Shown: positions 18,107-28,800 of the stretch, piece by piece
Layout of the letters: every line of letters begins with the position of its first letter
How positions within the stretch are numbered: position 1 is the stretch's first letter
Origin: Sphaeroforma sirkka
Lineage: Eukaryota > Opisthokonta > Ichthyosporea > Ichthyophonida
Assembly: GCA_001586965.3 (NCBI GenBank)
Contig: LUCW03000398.1
Location: forward strand, 1-38,595
DNA length: 38,595 bases
Reading direction: 5' to 3'
The notes under the pieces: model-generated
Databases searched by the model: none
What the model was told of the DNA's origin: nothing
Seen by the model: the letters and a program-made list of their open reading frames with translations, nothing else
Position numbers and translations under genes: made by a program

Positions 18107-19404
18107 TGCGATTTCGTCTCACTAGTGGTTCGGTTTTGTTTGAATGCAGCAAGCTCTTTTTCTGTTTCTGCATCAGATATTTGTGGAGATTTTGAACTAT
18201 CGCCTAAGACTGACGCTATTTCGTCATCTGACATATAGTGCTCTGAGACTTCACCGGTTTGTTCATCATCGCTTGAATCTTCGATTCTAGCTTTAACTGT
18301 GTTTCTATTTGTTTCGTCTCCACTAATTATAATTCGTTTGGGGTTTCTTGAGGACGAATTAGTATTGTCCGTGATGTTGTTTGGGTCTGCGATTGGTGGT
18401 AGTGTTGCGGGTGTTGTAGGTTTAGATTTTGTGGTGGGTGAGTGTGTATAGTTATGAGTAGTATTGGTGGTTGTGGTATCTGTTGGGTTTGGGCTCGATT
18501 GAGGTTGGGGTATGGTGGTGGTTTTCGGTACTCTATTGAGTAGGTGGGTTAGGATTCTAGGGTATTGGGGTGGACATTTATCGCGAGCTAGTGCGCTGGT
18601 ATGAGCATTTTCTAGACGTTTGCGAGCGCCTTCTATTGCGATTGGGTTAGTTACGTTAGCGGGGTCTGCACCCTTGTTAATGCGCCAACCACGAGCAAGT
18701 AGGATTTGTTTGGTTTTGCTTGCAAAACGTGTAGGGACTACAAGTTCTACTGCGCTACGATCTTTGTAGAGATATGACGCGTGCAATATGGGAATGTATT
18801 TCAGCAAATGAAAGTTCCAAAGCCATTTGGAGAGATGCTTGTTCGTCGGGAGCGTACCGTCTTCTAGTGCATGTGTGTTGCAACTAAAATAGAGAGCTGT
18901 GAGTTCCCAGTCCTCTTGGCAATCCCAAATAGAAGGGGGTTTGCTTGGTTGGAACAGGTTTGTTTGTGCCTCACGTGAGGAGGTGCTTCGTGTTTGGTTG
19001 AGCATGGATTTGTATGTTGGAGGCTTGTCCTTGTTTGTAGGAGTTTGTAGTAGTACTGGTGTGTGCGTTACTGTGGTATCTGGGATATGTATAGGATGTG
19101 GGTTTGTGGCAGAACAATGTGAGTTGTTTTTTGATGCTAGTTGCTGTTGGAGTTTCGCATTCTCACGTGTTAGGGCGTGGTTCTGCTCTAGTAGAGTTTT
19201 GTTTGTGTGTTCTAATTTCTCTAAACGTGTGAGGATCTCCTCCACACCACTTACCTTGCGAACCCCTTCTGCAGATGAACATACCTTTTTGATGCAATCC
19301 TCGAAGTAGGTCATCTTCTCTATCAGGGGTAGTACAATCGCCTTCAGTTTCTCATCTAACTCTGTGGATTGATGGACTCCTCCAGAGGGGGGGCCCCCGG
19401 CCAT
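18103..19404 (-). CDS. ORF1 protein, coiled-coil, intact in A1
   Basis: This is the only uninterrupted ORF1 in the array, 433 residues from the ATG at 19404 (MAGGPPSGG). The MAG start is conserved in family B; the frame is open a little further upstream but without ATG. Residues ~20-110 form a coiled coil with heptads (VEEILTRLEKLEHTNKTLLE onward), as in L1 ORF1 trimers. About 165-290 is a domain highly conserved with B (THALEDGTLPTNKHLSKWLW, YLYKDRSAVELVVP, LLARGWR) that I cannot assign to a family. A Thr/Pro/Asn-rich linker leads to an acidic C-terminus with YMSDDEIASVLGD. No CCHC knuckle is present. It probably binds element RNA and could take part in telomere targeting. Its TGA overlaps the ORF2 ATG. 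Confidence 0.85.
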   Translation of the reverse strand: MAGGPPSGGVHQSTELDEKLKAIVLPLIEKMTYFEDCIKKVCSSAEGVRKVSGVEEILTRLEKLEHTNKTLLEQNHALTRENAKLQQQLASKNNSHCSATNPHPIHIPDTTVTHTPVLLQTPTNKDKPPTYKSMLNQTRSTSSREAQTNLFQPSKPPSIWDCQEDWELTALYFSCNTHALEDGTLPTNKHLSKWLWNFHLLKYIPILHASYLYKDRSAVELVVPTRFASKTKQILLARGWRINKGADPANVTNPIAIEGARKRLENAHTSALARDKCPPQYPRILTHLLNRVPKTTTIPQPQSSPNPTDTTTTNTTHNYTHSPTTKSKPTTPATLPPIADPNNITDNTNSSSRNPKRIIISGDETNRNTVKARIEDSSDDEQTGEVSEHYMSDDEIASVLGDSSKSPQISDAETEKELAAFKQNRTTSETKSQ

Positions 19405-19455
19405 AGTGTCGGCTACGATCAACTAATTTGATTTTCGACTGATAACAAGTCTGTT

Positions 19456-19508
19456 TGGTCCAGTGGTAAATTGCCTGGTTTGGTGTGGTGCGGACACGTG
19501 TTCGATTC
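19456..19508 (+). promoter_or_regulatory. Antisense tRNA-like A-box and B-box, copy A1
   Basis: TGGTCCAGTGG (19456-19466) fits the Pol III A-box TRGYNNARNNG. GTTCGATTC (19500-19508) fits the B-box GWTCRANNC, 33 bp downstream. Both read on the plus strand, opposite to the element's genes and towards the chromosome end. A tRNA T-stem does not form, so this is a promoter-like relic and not a tRNA gene. Confidence 0.55.
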
Positions 19509-19556
19509 TGGGTCGGGTCGAAAAATTTCAGGGGTCTGTGTGATTTCTTTGATTTG

Positions 19557-19650
19557 TGTTCACTTTCGCACTGTGTATGTTGAGTTCACATCTAAAGTGA
19601 GATTTCGAGTGTCAGCGGTTTGTGATGTGCTTGAAATATATAAAGTTCAA
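19557..19650 (-). promoter_or_regulatory. Conserved 5' core and TATA unit, copy A1
   Basis: About 95 nt that are nearly unchanged between families A and B although their ORFs differ at about a quarter of residues. It contains a TCACTTT/AAAGTGA inverted pair (19560-19566 and 19574-19600 region) and ends in one GAAATATATAAAGTTC satellite unit. In sense orientation the TATATA lies about 215 nt upstream of the ORF1 ATG, a plausible Pol II promoter. Confidence 0.6.
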
Positions 19651-19655
19651 AAAAG

Positions 19656-19677
19656 TTTTAGGGTTTAGGGTTTTAGG
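19656..19677 (+). repeat. Telomeric tract between A1 and A2
   Basis: Three units (TTTTAGGG TTTAGGG TTTTAGG) only 22 bp long, joining the 5' end of A1 to the 3' end of A2. Confidence 0.9.
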
Positions 19678-19973
19678 TATCTTTATTTGTTTACACGCTA
19701 TTGCTATATACAATGCCTGATGTCCGGGGTGGACTTGTGGCTACCGGCAGGTGTTGGCAGTTCCCGTGACCCTGCTTTTCAGGGGAGGGCGAACTGGACT
19801 ATCGAGGGGCTGAGTCGTTGCTGTCTGTGGTTGTTGTACTTGTTGAGTTGTTTTCTTTGGCTGTAGTTGTCTTGTTGGTGGTGGTGTAGGCGTTTGACAA
19901 CCGTAACTGAATTGACACAGAGTCTGTGAATAAGCTGTGACAGATATGCATATCGTTTCATTGAATATGAGAT

Positions 19974-20001
19974 ATGGTACAGTGGCTCACCAGTGTATCA
20001 T
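19974..20001 (-). other. 3' UTR hairpin, copy A2
   Basis: Same hairpin as in A1, 55 nt downstream of the ORF2 stop in the sense direction. Confidence 0.7.
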
Positions 20002-20055
20002 ACTCACTACCGCATCACCGGGTCGCGATGTGCGACTGTGCCTGCCGGTAGGCAT

Positions 20056-23000
20056 TCAAGGAGGATGTGTTCGGGGCGGGGGGCGTTTCATAGCGAGGTG
20101 TTCGATGATATATGTGCTATTCAACTTCAAGTCAATGCATATTTGTCGCAGGCATATTCGCCAGCGTCTGATCAAGTCAGGCGGAGTCACGCTACTACAT
20201 ATGTAAGATAGTGTAATGTCTATTGGGATGTCATTGTCGAAGTCCTGGTCAATGTCAAACAGGGGGTGTATGTGGTGGTTTGGGAGTTTGCGTGTCCAAT
20301 GCTGGGGTGCCGCTATATAGGCGCTAGCCTCTGGGTGTAGTGTGTTGAAATCCATTTGCGGATTATCTAGCCATAGTGTTCTGTGCGCTTGTTCGAAGCG
20401 AGGTCTGCGCTCTAACGAAGGCCAGATATAATCGTTTTGTGGGTGTTCCGAGTCTATGAGGAGGGTGTGTACTATTGTGGTCATGAATCGTGGCACTGGG
20501 AACACACAGTTCATCAGTACTTGGGGTGGTATGGGTCCTTTGTGCAAGTACACCAATTGGTCGTGTAGTGTGAGCATGTCGGTATAGCGCTTACGGGTGC
20601 TTAGGGCGTCAAGTAGGTTGCTATCAACTACAATCTCTTTCTGTGGTGAGATGAGTTGGGACATGTAGGGGAGCACGAGGGCACATTTGAAGTGTGATGT
20701 GGTGAAAGGTGTTTTGCTGCAGCCAATGCATGTGAGACCTGCCGGGGTCTTTTCTAGCGTGAACATATACCTGTTCGTGACGTATAGTGCGACTATCGTG
20801 GGGACTCTGAATAGGAGACTGCTGAAGCTGTGATGTTCGAGGGGCGTGTCGAGTCGGTACCGCTCTTCCTCGCCTGGGTAGATGAGTCTAAATCGGAGTT
20901 CGCGAGCCGCTTGTCGATGTAGTGCGCTTTCCTTTTTGTTTGGTTTTCTGTTTGTGTAGGCTTGTTTGAGTTTCCTGTATGTTATGAACGGAGGGTAGTG
21001 GAGTATGTTCTCGCGAGCGAGCATAGTGAGTCTCATAGGGGTAAATATGGTGGCCTGTTTGCCCAGATATTCCTGTAAAGGATTTCGGTCTGACATACGA
21101 GTTATGTGATTTATAAGACTCACGCATTGCCAAGTGCATAGTGCTCGTGCGTCGAGGAGTCCACAGAACTGAATTTGTTTCAGCATAGTCGGTGTGGCTT
21201 TTGTTGGGGCCTTTTTGTGTGCCGCAGTGGATGTGATATATCCAGTGGCTTTATGAATTACGACATCAAGTTTGTCGAGTTGCGCATTGATGTTTGTTTT
21301 GAGTGAAGAGTGTGATAGTGGAATAAAGGCAAGACCGTAGGTGATTTTCGAAAGTATAAATACTCGAAAGATCATAAGTTTGTTGTGGGGGTGTAGGTGG
21401 GTGCCGGCTCGAAAGCCAAGCGGGCCACTGTGGCTGATTGAATCGCTTAGTGTATTTATACGCGTTTCTAGCATTTGTACCACGTCTATACCCTTGGGTC
21501 CCATAGGGAATCCCAAGTATCTAGCAGTGGGGTGGGCGTCAATACTATTCAGTCCAAGCATGAATGTGTGTGCCAGTTTGGGATTTTGCGGTGCTACGTA
21601 TATTGATTTCTTTGGGTGGAATTCTACCCCAGAGCGTTTACCCCATACATAGGCATGGTTGAGGCTTAGTTGCAATTTAAGATGGTCGCGATTGTATATT
21701 GATAGGTCGTCTACCCAGCCGAGAAAGCCTCGGGGGTCAACTTTAGCAAGACTATCGAGTAGCGGGTCAATGTATATGTTGAAGAGTGTTGGAGTTATTG
21801 GGTCGCCCTGTGTTAGACCGTGGGCACGTGTAAACGTAGGTCCAAGGACTTGTTGGTATGTAATACGGGAAGCTACATTGTGGTACATGTTTTGGAATAA
21901 GGTGATTAATGGAGTGGGTACCCGTCTATTATGCAGAGACGCCACAGACGATCAAGTTTAACTGAGTCATATGCTTTCTTAATGTCAAGAAATACCTGGT
22001 GTGTGTGTTTGGCTGTGGGACTTGATTGGTTGATGTATTCGTGTAGAGTGAGGGCGTGCGTAAAACACGAGTAGCCTGATTTAAAGCCACCTTGCCTGCT
22101 ATGTGTTTTGAACGCAGAGAGCTGATTCATGTAACTCAGCAGTACTATTTGGAAGATACGTCGTAGTATCTGTGTAAGTGTTATAGGCCGGAAGAATTCC
22201 GGACCTGACGGCACCTCTGTTTTGGGTATAGGTACAATGAGTGTACAAAGCCAGGCCGACGGAATGCTACCCGTGTGTAGTATCTTGTTGAACAGATAGT
22301 TGAATACTTTGAGGATTGGTGACTTGGGGTTTGGCTTACCCTCCTGATTGTGTCCTATTGGGTATATTTCGATAGCTGCTTTTAGAATATCGATATGTAT
22401 TCCGTCGGGGCCGGAACCCTTTCGGCTATCGTATGCTAATATAACTTGCATGATGTGTGCGGTAGTAAAGATATCTTGACCTAGAGGTATGAATTCAGTG
22501 TGGTTTTCTTCCGGTATTTTGTAAGGTGTTTTCTGATTGAATAGTTTTTCCAGAAACGAGCTGATGATATGTGCAGTCGGTTCTGTTGTGTTTGGTATAG
22601 AGGGTTGCTTGGATTGTGATTTCTTTTGTTTGGTATATAGTTTGACAATGGCGGTGTTGTGGATGCGCTCGGTAGCACGTAATGGTGTGTGTGATCTGTG
22701 GGGGTTTGACTCGAGGTAGTAACCATAAAATGTTCCTTGCGCAACTTTCCATAGTTTGTTGATTATTGTATCATATACTGATTTGATGTTGTCTTGGTCT
22801 GTGTTTTGAATGAGCCGTAGCCATGAACTACAGTTAGCCCGTATTCTTGCTCGAAATGTATTTGCATAGTGTGGATTGTTGCAATTATACGTTCGAATTC
22901 GGTATATATTGTACCCGTGTGCTGGCATACATTCCACAGATGTAGGCATAGTACTGGGGTATTGTATGTCTGGTGATTGAATGTTGAGTGAAAACACCCA

Positions 23001-23624
23001 TTCATGATCGGTTTTGAGTGAAATGTCTGCGGCTTTGATGAGTGTGAGCAGTGTTCTCATACGTGATTGAGCGTAGACGTGATCGACACGTATGTTCGCT
23101 GATTGGTTTGGTGTTATATGGTCCATTTGGTGTAGTTGAGTATAGTATTCGATAGATTTTCTACGGTCGGGATATTTAATGAGGAAGTCATTATATTCAG
23201 TATCGCGGAAATTCATGTCTCCAACTAGCACATGAGGTTTGCAGTTGAGTGCCATTAAAGTTTTGTATACGTCATTTCCTAGGTGTGGTGCTAAATAGAC
23301 ACATGCTATGGTGACCATGCGAAAGGTAAATGCTACAAAGTATTGGCTTTGTGCATGTAGTTTGAAGTCATTGGAGCTATGTCTACTTATTAAGGCTACA
23401 CCGTTGTTCCTACCACCACGGTGTATACTACTAGATGGGGGTGACGCATAGATAAGGTTGGTATTACTTTCATTGCAAACTTCATTGAGGCGGTCTGTAT
23501 AGCCCCACGTCTCTACTAAACATAGGGCGTCACATTGACTGCATAGTTTGCGTATTGCTCTGTATTGTGTTTGTGTGTTTTTCAGTGAGTTTAGGTTGAC
23601 ATAATACACGAGAATGTCACTCAT
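20056..23624 (-). pseudogene. ORF2, APE endonuclease-reverse transcriptase (A2, one frameshift)
   Basis: The best-preserved ORF2. From the ATG at 23624 to the TGA at 20056 only one base is missing, at about 21935 (GCAGAGACGCC where A1 has GCAGAAGACGCC); without that the product would be about 1189 residues. The endonuclease region lacks the A1 indels and reads VETWGYTDRLNEV without break. RT, GWVDD box and C-terminal CX2CX8HX2C are all in the second open segment (from 21945). The C-terminus MKRPPPRTHPP agrees with family B, which fixes the true stop. Domains and motif positions are as given for A1. Confidence 0.92.
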
Positions 23625-24924
23625 TGCGATTTCGTCTCACTAGTGGTTCGGTTTTGTTTGAATGCAGCAAGCTCTTTTCTGTTTCTGCATCAGATATTTG
23701 TGGAGATTTTGAACTATCGCCTAAGACTGACGCTATTTCGTCATCTGACATATAGTGCTCTGAGACTTCACCGGTTTGTTCATCATCGCTTGAATCTTCG
23801 ATTCTAGCTTTAACTGTGTTTCTATTTGTTTCGTCTCCACTAATTATAATTCGTTTGGGGTTTCTTGAGGACGAATTAGTATTGTCCGTGATGTTGTTTG
23901 GGTCTGCGATTGGTGGTAGTGTTGCGGGTGTTGTAGGTTTAGATTTTGTGGTGGGTGAGTGTGTATAGTTATGAGTAGTATTGGTGGTTGTGGTATCTGT
24001 TGGGTTTGGGCTCGATTGAGGTTGGGGTATGGTGGTGGTTTTCGGTACTCTATTGAGTAGGTGGGTTAGGATTCTAGGGTATTGGGGTGGACATTTATCG
24101 CGAGCTAGTGCGCTGGTATGAGCATTTTCTAGACGTTTGCGAGCGCCTTCTATTGCGATTGGGTTAGTTACGTTAGCGGGGTCTGCACCCTTGTTAATGC
24201 GCCAACCACGAGCAAGTAGGATTTGTTTGGTTTTGCTTGCAAAACGTGTAGGGACTACAAGTTCTACTGCGCTACGATCTTTGTAGAGATATGACGCGTG
24301 CAATATGGGAATGTATTTCAGCAAATGAAAGTTCCAAAGCCATTTGGAGAGATGCTTGTTCGTCGGGAGCGTACCGTCTTCTAGTGCATGTGTGTTGCAA
24401 CTAAAAAGTAGAGAGCTGTGAGTTCCCAGTCCTCTTGGCAATCTCAAATAGATGGGGGTTTGCTTGGTTGGAACAGGTTTGTTTGTGCCTCACGTGAGGA
24501 GGTGCTTCGTGTTTGGTTGAGCATTGATTTGTATGTTGGAGGCTTGTCCTTGTTTGTAGGAGTTTGTAGTAGTACTGGTGTGTGCGTTACTGTGGTATCT
24601 GGGATATGTATAGGATGTGGGTTTGTGGCAGAACAATGTGAGTTGTTTTTTGATGCTAGTTGCTGTTGGAGTTTCGCATTCTCACGTGTTAGGGCGTGAT
24701 TCTGCTCTAGTAGAGTTTTGTTTGTGTGTTCTAATTTCTCTAAACGTGTGAGGATCTCCTCCACACCACTTACCTTGTGAACCCCTTCTGCAGATGAACA
24801 TACCTTTTGATGCAATCCTCGAAGTAGGTCATCTTCTCTCTATCAGGGGTAGTACAATCGCCTTCAGTTTCTCATCTAACTCTGTGGATTGATGGACTCC
24901 TCCAGAGGGGGGGCCCCCGGCCAT
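23621..24924 (-). pseudogene. ORF1 protein (A2, several frameshifts)
   Basis: The counterpart of the intact A1 ORF1. Relative to A1 it has an extra TC near 24838, a missing T near 24806, an extra A near 24405 and a missing T near 23676. The coding sequence is therefore split into a coiled-coil segment (about 24815-24444) and a conserved-domain plus C-terminal segment (about 24447-23620). The start ATG at 24924 and the ATGA junction with ORF2 are kept. The indels lie mostly in short homopolymers and microsatellites. Confidence 0.85.
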
Positions 24925-24975
24925 AGTGTCGGCTACGATCAACTAATTTGATTTTCGACTGATAACAAGTCTGTT

Positions 24976-25028
24976 TGGTCCAGTGGTAAATTGCCTGGTT
25001 TGGTGTGGTGCGGACACGTGTTCGATTC
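24976..25028 (+). promoter_or_regulatory. Antisense tRNA-like A-box and B-box, copy A2
   Basis: A-box TGGTCCAGTGG at 24976-24986 and B-box GTTCGATTC at 25020-25028, identical to A1. Confidence 0.55.
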
Positions 25029-25116
25029 TGGGTCGGGTCGAAAAAATTTCAGGGTCTGTGTGATTTCTTTGATTTGTGTTCACTTTCGCACTGTGTATGT
25101 TGAGTTCACATCTAAA

Positions 25117-25293
25117 GTGAGATTTCGAGTGTCAGCGGTTTGTGATGTGCTTGAAATATATAAAGTTCAAAAAAGTGAGATTGAGAGTGTCAGCGGTTTG
25201 TGATGTGCTTGAAATATATAAAGTTCAAAAGTCATATATAAAGTTCAAAAGTATATATAAAGTTCAAAAGTATATATAAAGTTCAAAAGTATG
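25117..25293 (-). repeat. Duplicated 5' core end and TATA satellite, copy A2
   Basis: A 58-bp unit (GTGAGATT...CAGCGGTTTGTGATGTGC...ATATATAAAGTTC) is present twice, followed by shorter ~18-bp units made of TATATAAAGTTCAAAAGT. This shows two stages of 5'-end repeat growth in a single copy. Confidence 0.85.
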
Positions 25294-25438
25294 TTTTAGG
25301 GTTTTAGGGTTTTTTTAGTGTTTTAGGGTTTAGGGTTTTTAGGGTTTAGGGTTTAGGGTTTAGGGTTTTAGGGTTTTTAGGGTTTAGGGTTTTAGGGTTT
25401 AGGGTTTAGGGTTTAGGGTTTAGGGTTTAGGGTTTAGG
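25294..25438 (+). repeat. Telomeric tract between A2 and B (longest)
   Basis: About 20 units, mostly TTTAGGG with TTTTAGGG, TTTTTAGGG and one TTTTTTTAGTG variant; the variants cluster in the half nearest A2. It ends TTTAGG/TACC at the 3' end of B. Confidence 0.92.
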
Positions 25439-25736
25439 TACCTTTATTTGTTTACACGCTATTGCTATATACAATGGCTTGTGTCCGAAGACCTGTGGCG
25501 GCCGGCAGGTGTCGCAGTTTGTGCCTTAATCCCTGTTTTCTCAGGTAGAGGCTAACTGAACTGTCTAATGGCTGAGTTGTTGCGCTGCGTTTAGTTTGCT
25601 ATGTGGCTTGGTTTCTTTGGGTATGTAGTTCTATGGGTTGTTTTAGTAGTAGTTTGTAAATCCTAACTGGTTGGAAACAAGTGCTGAGAATATACTATGA
25701 CTGATTTGCATTTCGTGTTACTGAATATGATAGAGA

Positions 25737-25762
25737 GAGACCAGTAGCGGCACTACTGTCTC
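25737..25762 (-). other. 3' UTR hairpin, family B
   Basis: GAGACCAGTAG and CTACTGTCTC pair over 10 bp with one bulge and a 5-nt loop. The position matches the A hairpin, but the stem bases are different, which argues that pairing is what is conserved. Confidence 0.7.
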
Positions 25763-25818
25763 GGACTCACTACCGCATCACCGGGTTGCGATTTGCAGCT
25801 GTGTCTGCCGGTAGGTGC

Positions 25819-28800
25819 TTAGGGCGGATGTGTTCTAGGAGGTGGGCGTTTCATCGCAGGATGTTTGTTGATATAATTGCTATTCAGCTTCAAGTCAATG
25901 CAAATCTGTCGTAGGCATATTTGCCAACACTTGTTAAAATCAGGTGGATCTAGACTGCTAGTGATATAGGAGAGAGTGATATCTATTGGGATGTTGTTTC
26001 CTAAATCCTGATCTATATCGAACAGGGGGTGAATGTGGTGGTGGGGTAGTGTGCGTTTCCAATACTGTGGTGTGATTATGTACGCTGCTGCCTCTGGGTG
26101 AAGCGTATTGAAATCTATTTGCGGATTATCAATCCACAGAACTCTATTGGGTTGCTGGCCACGATCTATACTAGCCAGTGATGGCCATATAAATTCATTG
26201 CCTGGGTGTGCACCATTTACACGTAACGTATGAACTACAGTAGTCATGAAACGCGGCACTGGAGACACTTTTTCTATGAGTATGTTTGGTTCTATCGGTC
26301 CCTTGTGTATATATACTAGTTGATCGTGAATCGTTAGCATGTCTGTATAACGCTTGCGACTACTGAGTGCATCTAGCAGTGTCTTATTAACTACTACACC
26401 TTTCTGTGGTGCGATCAGTTTTGACACAAACTCTAACACGAAGGGACATGTAAAGTGTGTGTGGGAGTGAACTTTCTAGCGCTACAGCCGATGCATGCGA
26501 GACCTGCCGGGGTCTTTTCTAGCGTGAAACAGAACCTGTGTAATATGTAGAACAGGAAGATCGTCGGAACTCGGAAGAGAAGACTGCTGAAGCTGTGATG
26601 TTCCAGCGGTGTGTCGAATCGGTAGCGTTCTTCTTCGCCGGGGTAGATGAGCCGAAATCTCAGCTCGCGTGCTGCCTCGCGGTGTAGCGCACCTTCTTCC
26701 TTGTTTGGTTTCTTTTTGGTATAGAAGATCTTCAATTGCCTGTATAGTTTATAATAAGGATAAAAATAGATGTTCTCGCGAGCGAGCATGGTGAGTCCCA
26801 TCGGGGTGAAAACGGATTTCCGTTTGTTCATATAGTCTTGCAGTGGATTTCTGATGGACATTCTACTAATATGATTGATTAAACTTACACATTGCCACTC
26901 ACACAGTGCCTGAGCATCTAGCAAGCCACAAAATTTGATTGAATTACGCATAGTAGATGTGAAACTCTTAGGCGGGTCTTTCTGTGCCGCTGTGGATGTA
27001 ATATACCCTACAGCACGATGGAGCACAAAATTGAGTTGGAATAACTGTTTGTCTATCACTTCAGTGAGTGATTTATCGGCTAAAGGGATAAAACAGAGTC
27101 CATATGTGATTTTGGAGAGTATAAACACTCGAAAATCATCAGCTTGTTATGCGGGTGCAAGTGATCCCCAGCTCGAAAGCCGAAAGGACCGCTATCGGTT
27201 ATTGCATTACTGAGCGTGGTGGTTCTGTTTGCAAGCATCTCTACTATATTGATTCCTTTCGGGCTCATTGGAAACCCAAGGTATCGCGCAGTCTTAGTGG
27301 ATTGTATACTACATTGATCGAGCACAAATGTAAATCGGTCCTTTGGGTTTTCTGGTGCTATGTATAGTGACTTTAGTGGGTGGAACTCAACACCAGAACG
27401 TCTGCCCCACACGGCTGCGAGATTAAGACACTGCTGTAGTTTCAGGGTGTTTCGATTGTATAGTGACATGTCATCTACCCAGCCAAGAAACCCATTGGGG
27501 TCAACTTTCTCGAGACTGTCTAGAAGTGGGTCTATATATATATTAAATAATGTAGGGGCTATTGGGTCGCCCTGGGTCAATCCATTCTTTCGAGCAAATT
27601 TTGGACCCAACACTTGCTGGTACGTAACGCGCGAAGTCACATTGAGATACATATTTTTGAACAAACTGATTAGTTGTGTGGGTACATGTCTATTGTGTAG
27701 TAAACGCCACAACCTGTCCAATCGCACAGAATCGTATGCTTTCTTAATGTCTAGGAATATCTGATGTGTAGGTGCATCTGTAGGATTGGCCTGGTTTATA
27801 TATTCGTGTAATGTCAGTGCGTGTGTAAAGCAAGAATAGCCGGATTTGAATCCACCTTGTCTTTTGTGTGTTTTAAATGCATCTAATTTGTTAATATGAC
27901 TGAGCAACACGATTTGGAAAATGCGTCTTAATATCTGGGTGAGCGTTATAGGTCGGAATTGCTCTGGACCTAACGGTATATCAATCTTAGGGATAGGTAC
28001 TATAAGAGTGCATAGCCATGCATCAGGTATCTCTCCCGTGTGAAGTATCTTAGTGAATAACAGGTGCAACACCTTGAGAATTGGTGATTTGGGATTGGGT
28101 TTCCCCTGGTCTTTGTGGCCACTAGGGTATGGTTCTATCGCGGCTTTTAAGAGATCGATATGTATGCCATCCGGGCCTGAGCCTTTCCGACTATCGTATC
28201 TCAAAATTGCATCCATAATATTTCCTGTAGTGAAAACATCATGGTCTATCGGGATAAATTCTGAGTGTGTTTTCTCTGGTATCTTGTAGAAGGCATCTCC
28301 GTTGAATAACTTTTCTAAAAACGAACTAATAATATGTGCAGTGGGTTCTGTGGTATTTGGTATAGTGGGTTGTCTTGTTCTAGATTTTCGCTGTTTAGAG
28401 AACAACCTGACTATAGCTCCATTGGGTACTCGTTCTGTGGAGCGGAGGGGTGTGCATGATCTATGAGGATTACTTTCTAAGAAGTAACCATAGAAACAGC
28501 CTTGTGCTCGTTTCCAAAACTGATTGATTATAGAGTCGTATATGATTTTGATATCATTCTGATCTGAGTTCTGAACTCGTTTGATCCATGGCTTAGCAAA
28601 CACCCGAATTCTGGCGCAAAATGTACGTGTATAGCGCACATTTTTGCAGTTATAGGTTCGAATGCGATATCTGTTGTAGCCCTGAGATGGCATACATTCT
28701 ATGTCTGCAGGTTTAGTGTGTACTGTCTGAGTATCTGGTGATTCAATTTGTATTGCAAATACCCACTCGTGATCTGTCCTGAGCCCGATATCTTTACAAC

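Larger units (their letters stand above)
14154..19655 (-). mobile_element. Telomeric non-LTR retrotransposon, copy A1 (full length)
   Basis: A 5.5-kb element whose sense strand is the minus strand. In sense order: one TATATAAAG-type satellite unit, a conserved 5' core, an antisense tRNA-like pair of boxes, ORF1 (19404-18103), ORF2 (18106-14531) overlapping by ATGA, and a ~377-nt 3' UTR ending AATAAAGATA followed directly by CCTAACCC telomeric repeats. No poly(A) is present. It is nearly identical to A2 and A3 apart from single-base indels, implying recent spread. It differs from L1-type telomere elements with poly(A) tails, and from telomeric Penelope-like elements, which lack this endonuclease. 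Confidence 0.93.
19678..25293 (-). mobile_element. Telomeric non-LTR retrotransposon, copy A2 (full length)
   Basis: Same structure and orientation as A1 and nearly identical to it. Its 5' end is longer: a 58-bp duplication of the core end (25117-25174 and 25175-25229) and then several TATATAAAGTTC satellite units to 25293. Its 3' end joins telomeric DNA as TTTAGG/TATC. ORF2 is nearly whole; ORF1 has several indels. Confidence 0.93.

Noticed and set aside
19441..19520. A true tRNA gene in the 5' region of the elements
   Set aside because: The A-box and B-box fit, but the T-stem has mismatches and no acceptor stem or anticodon arm forms. It was therefore listed as promoter-like boxes only.
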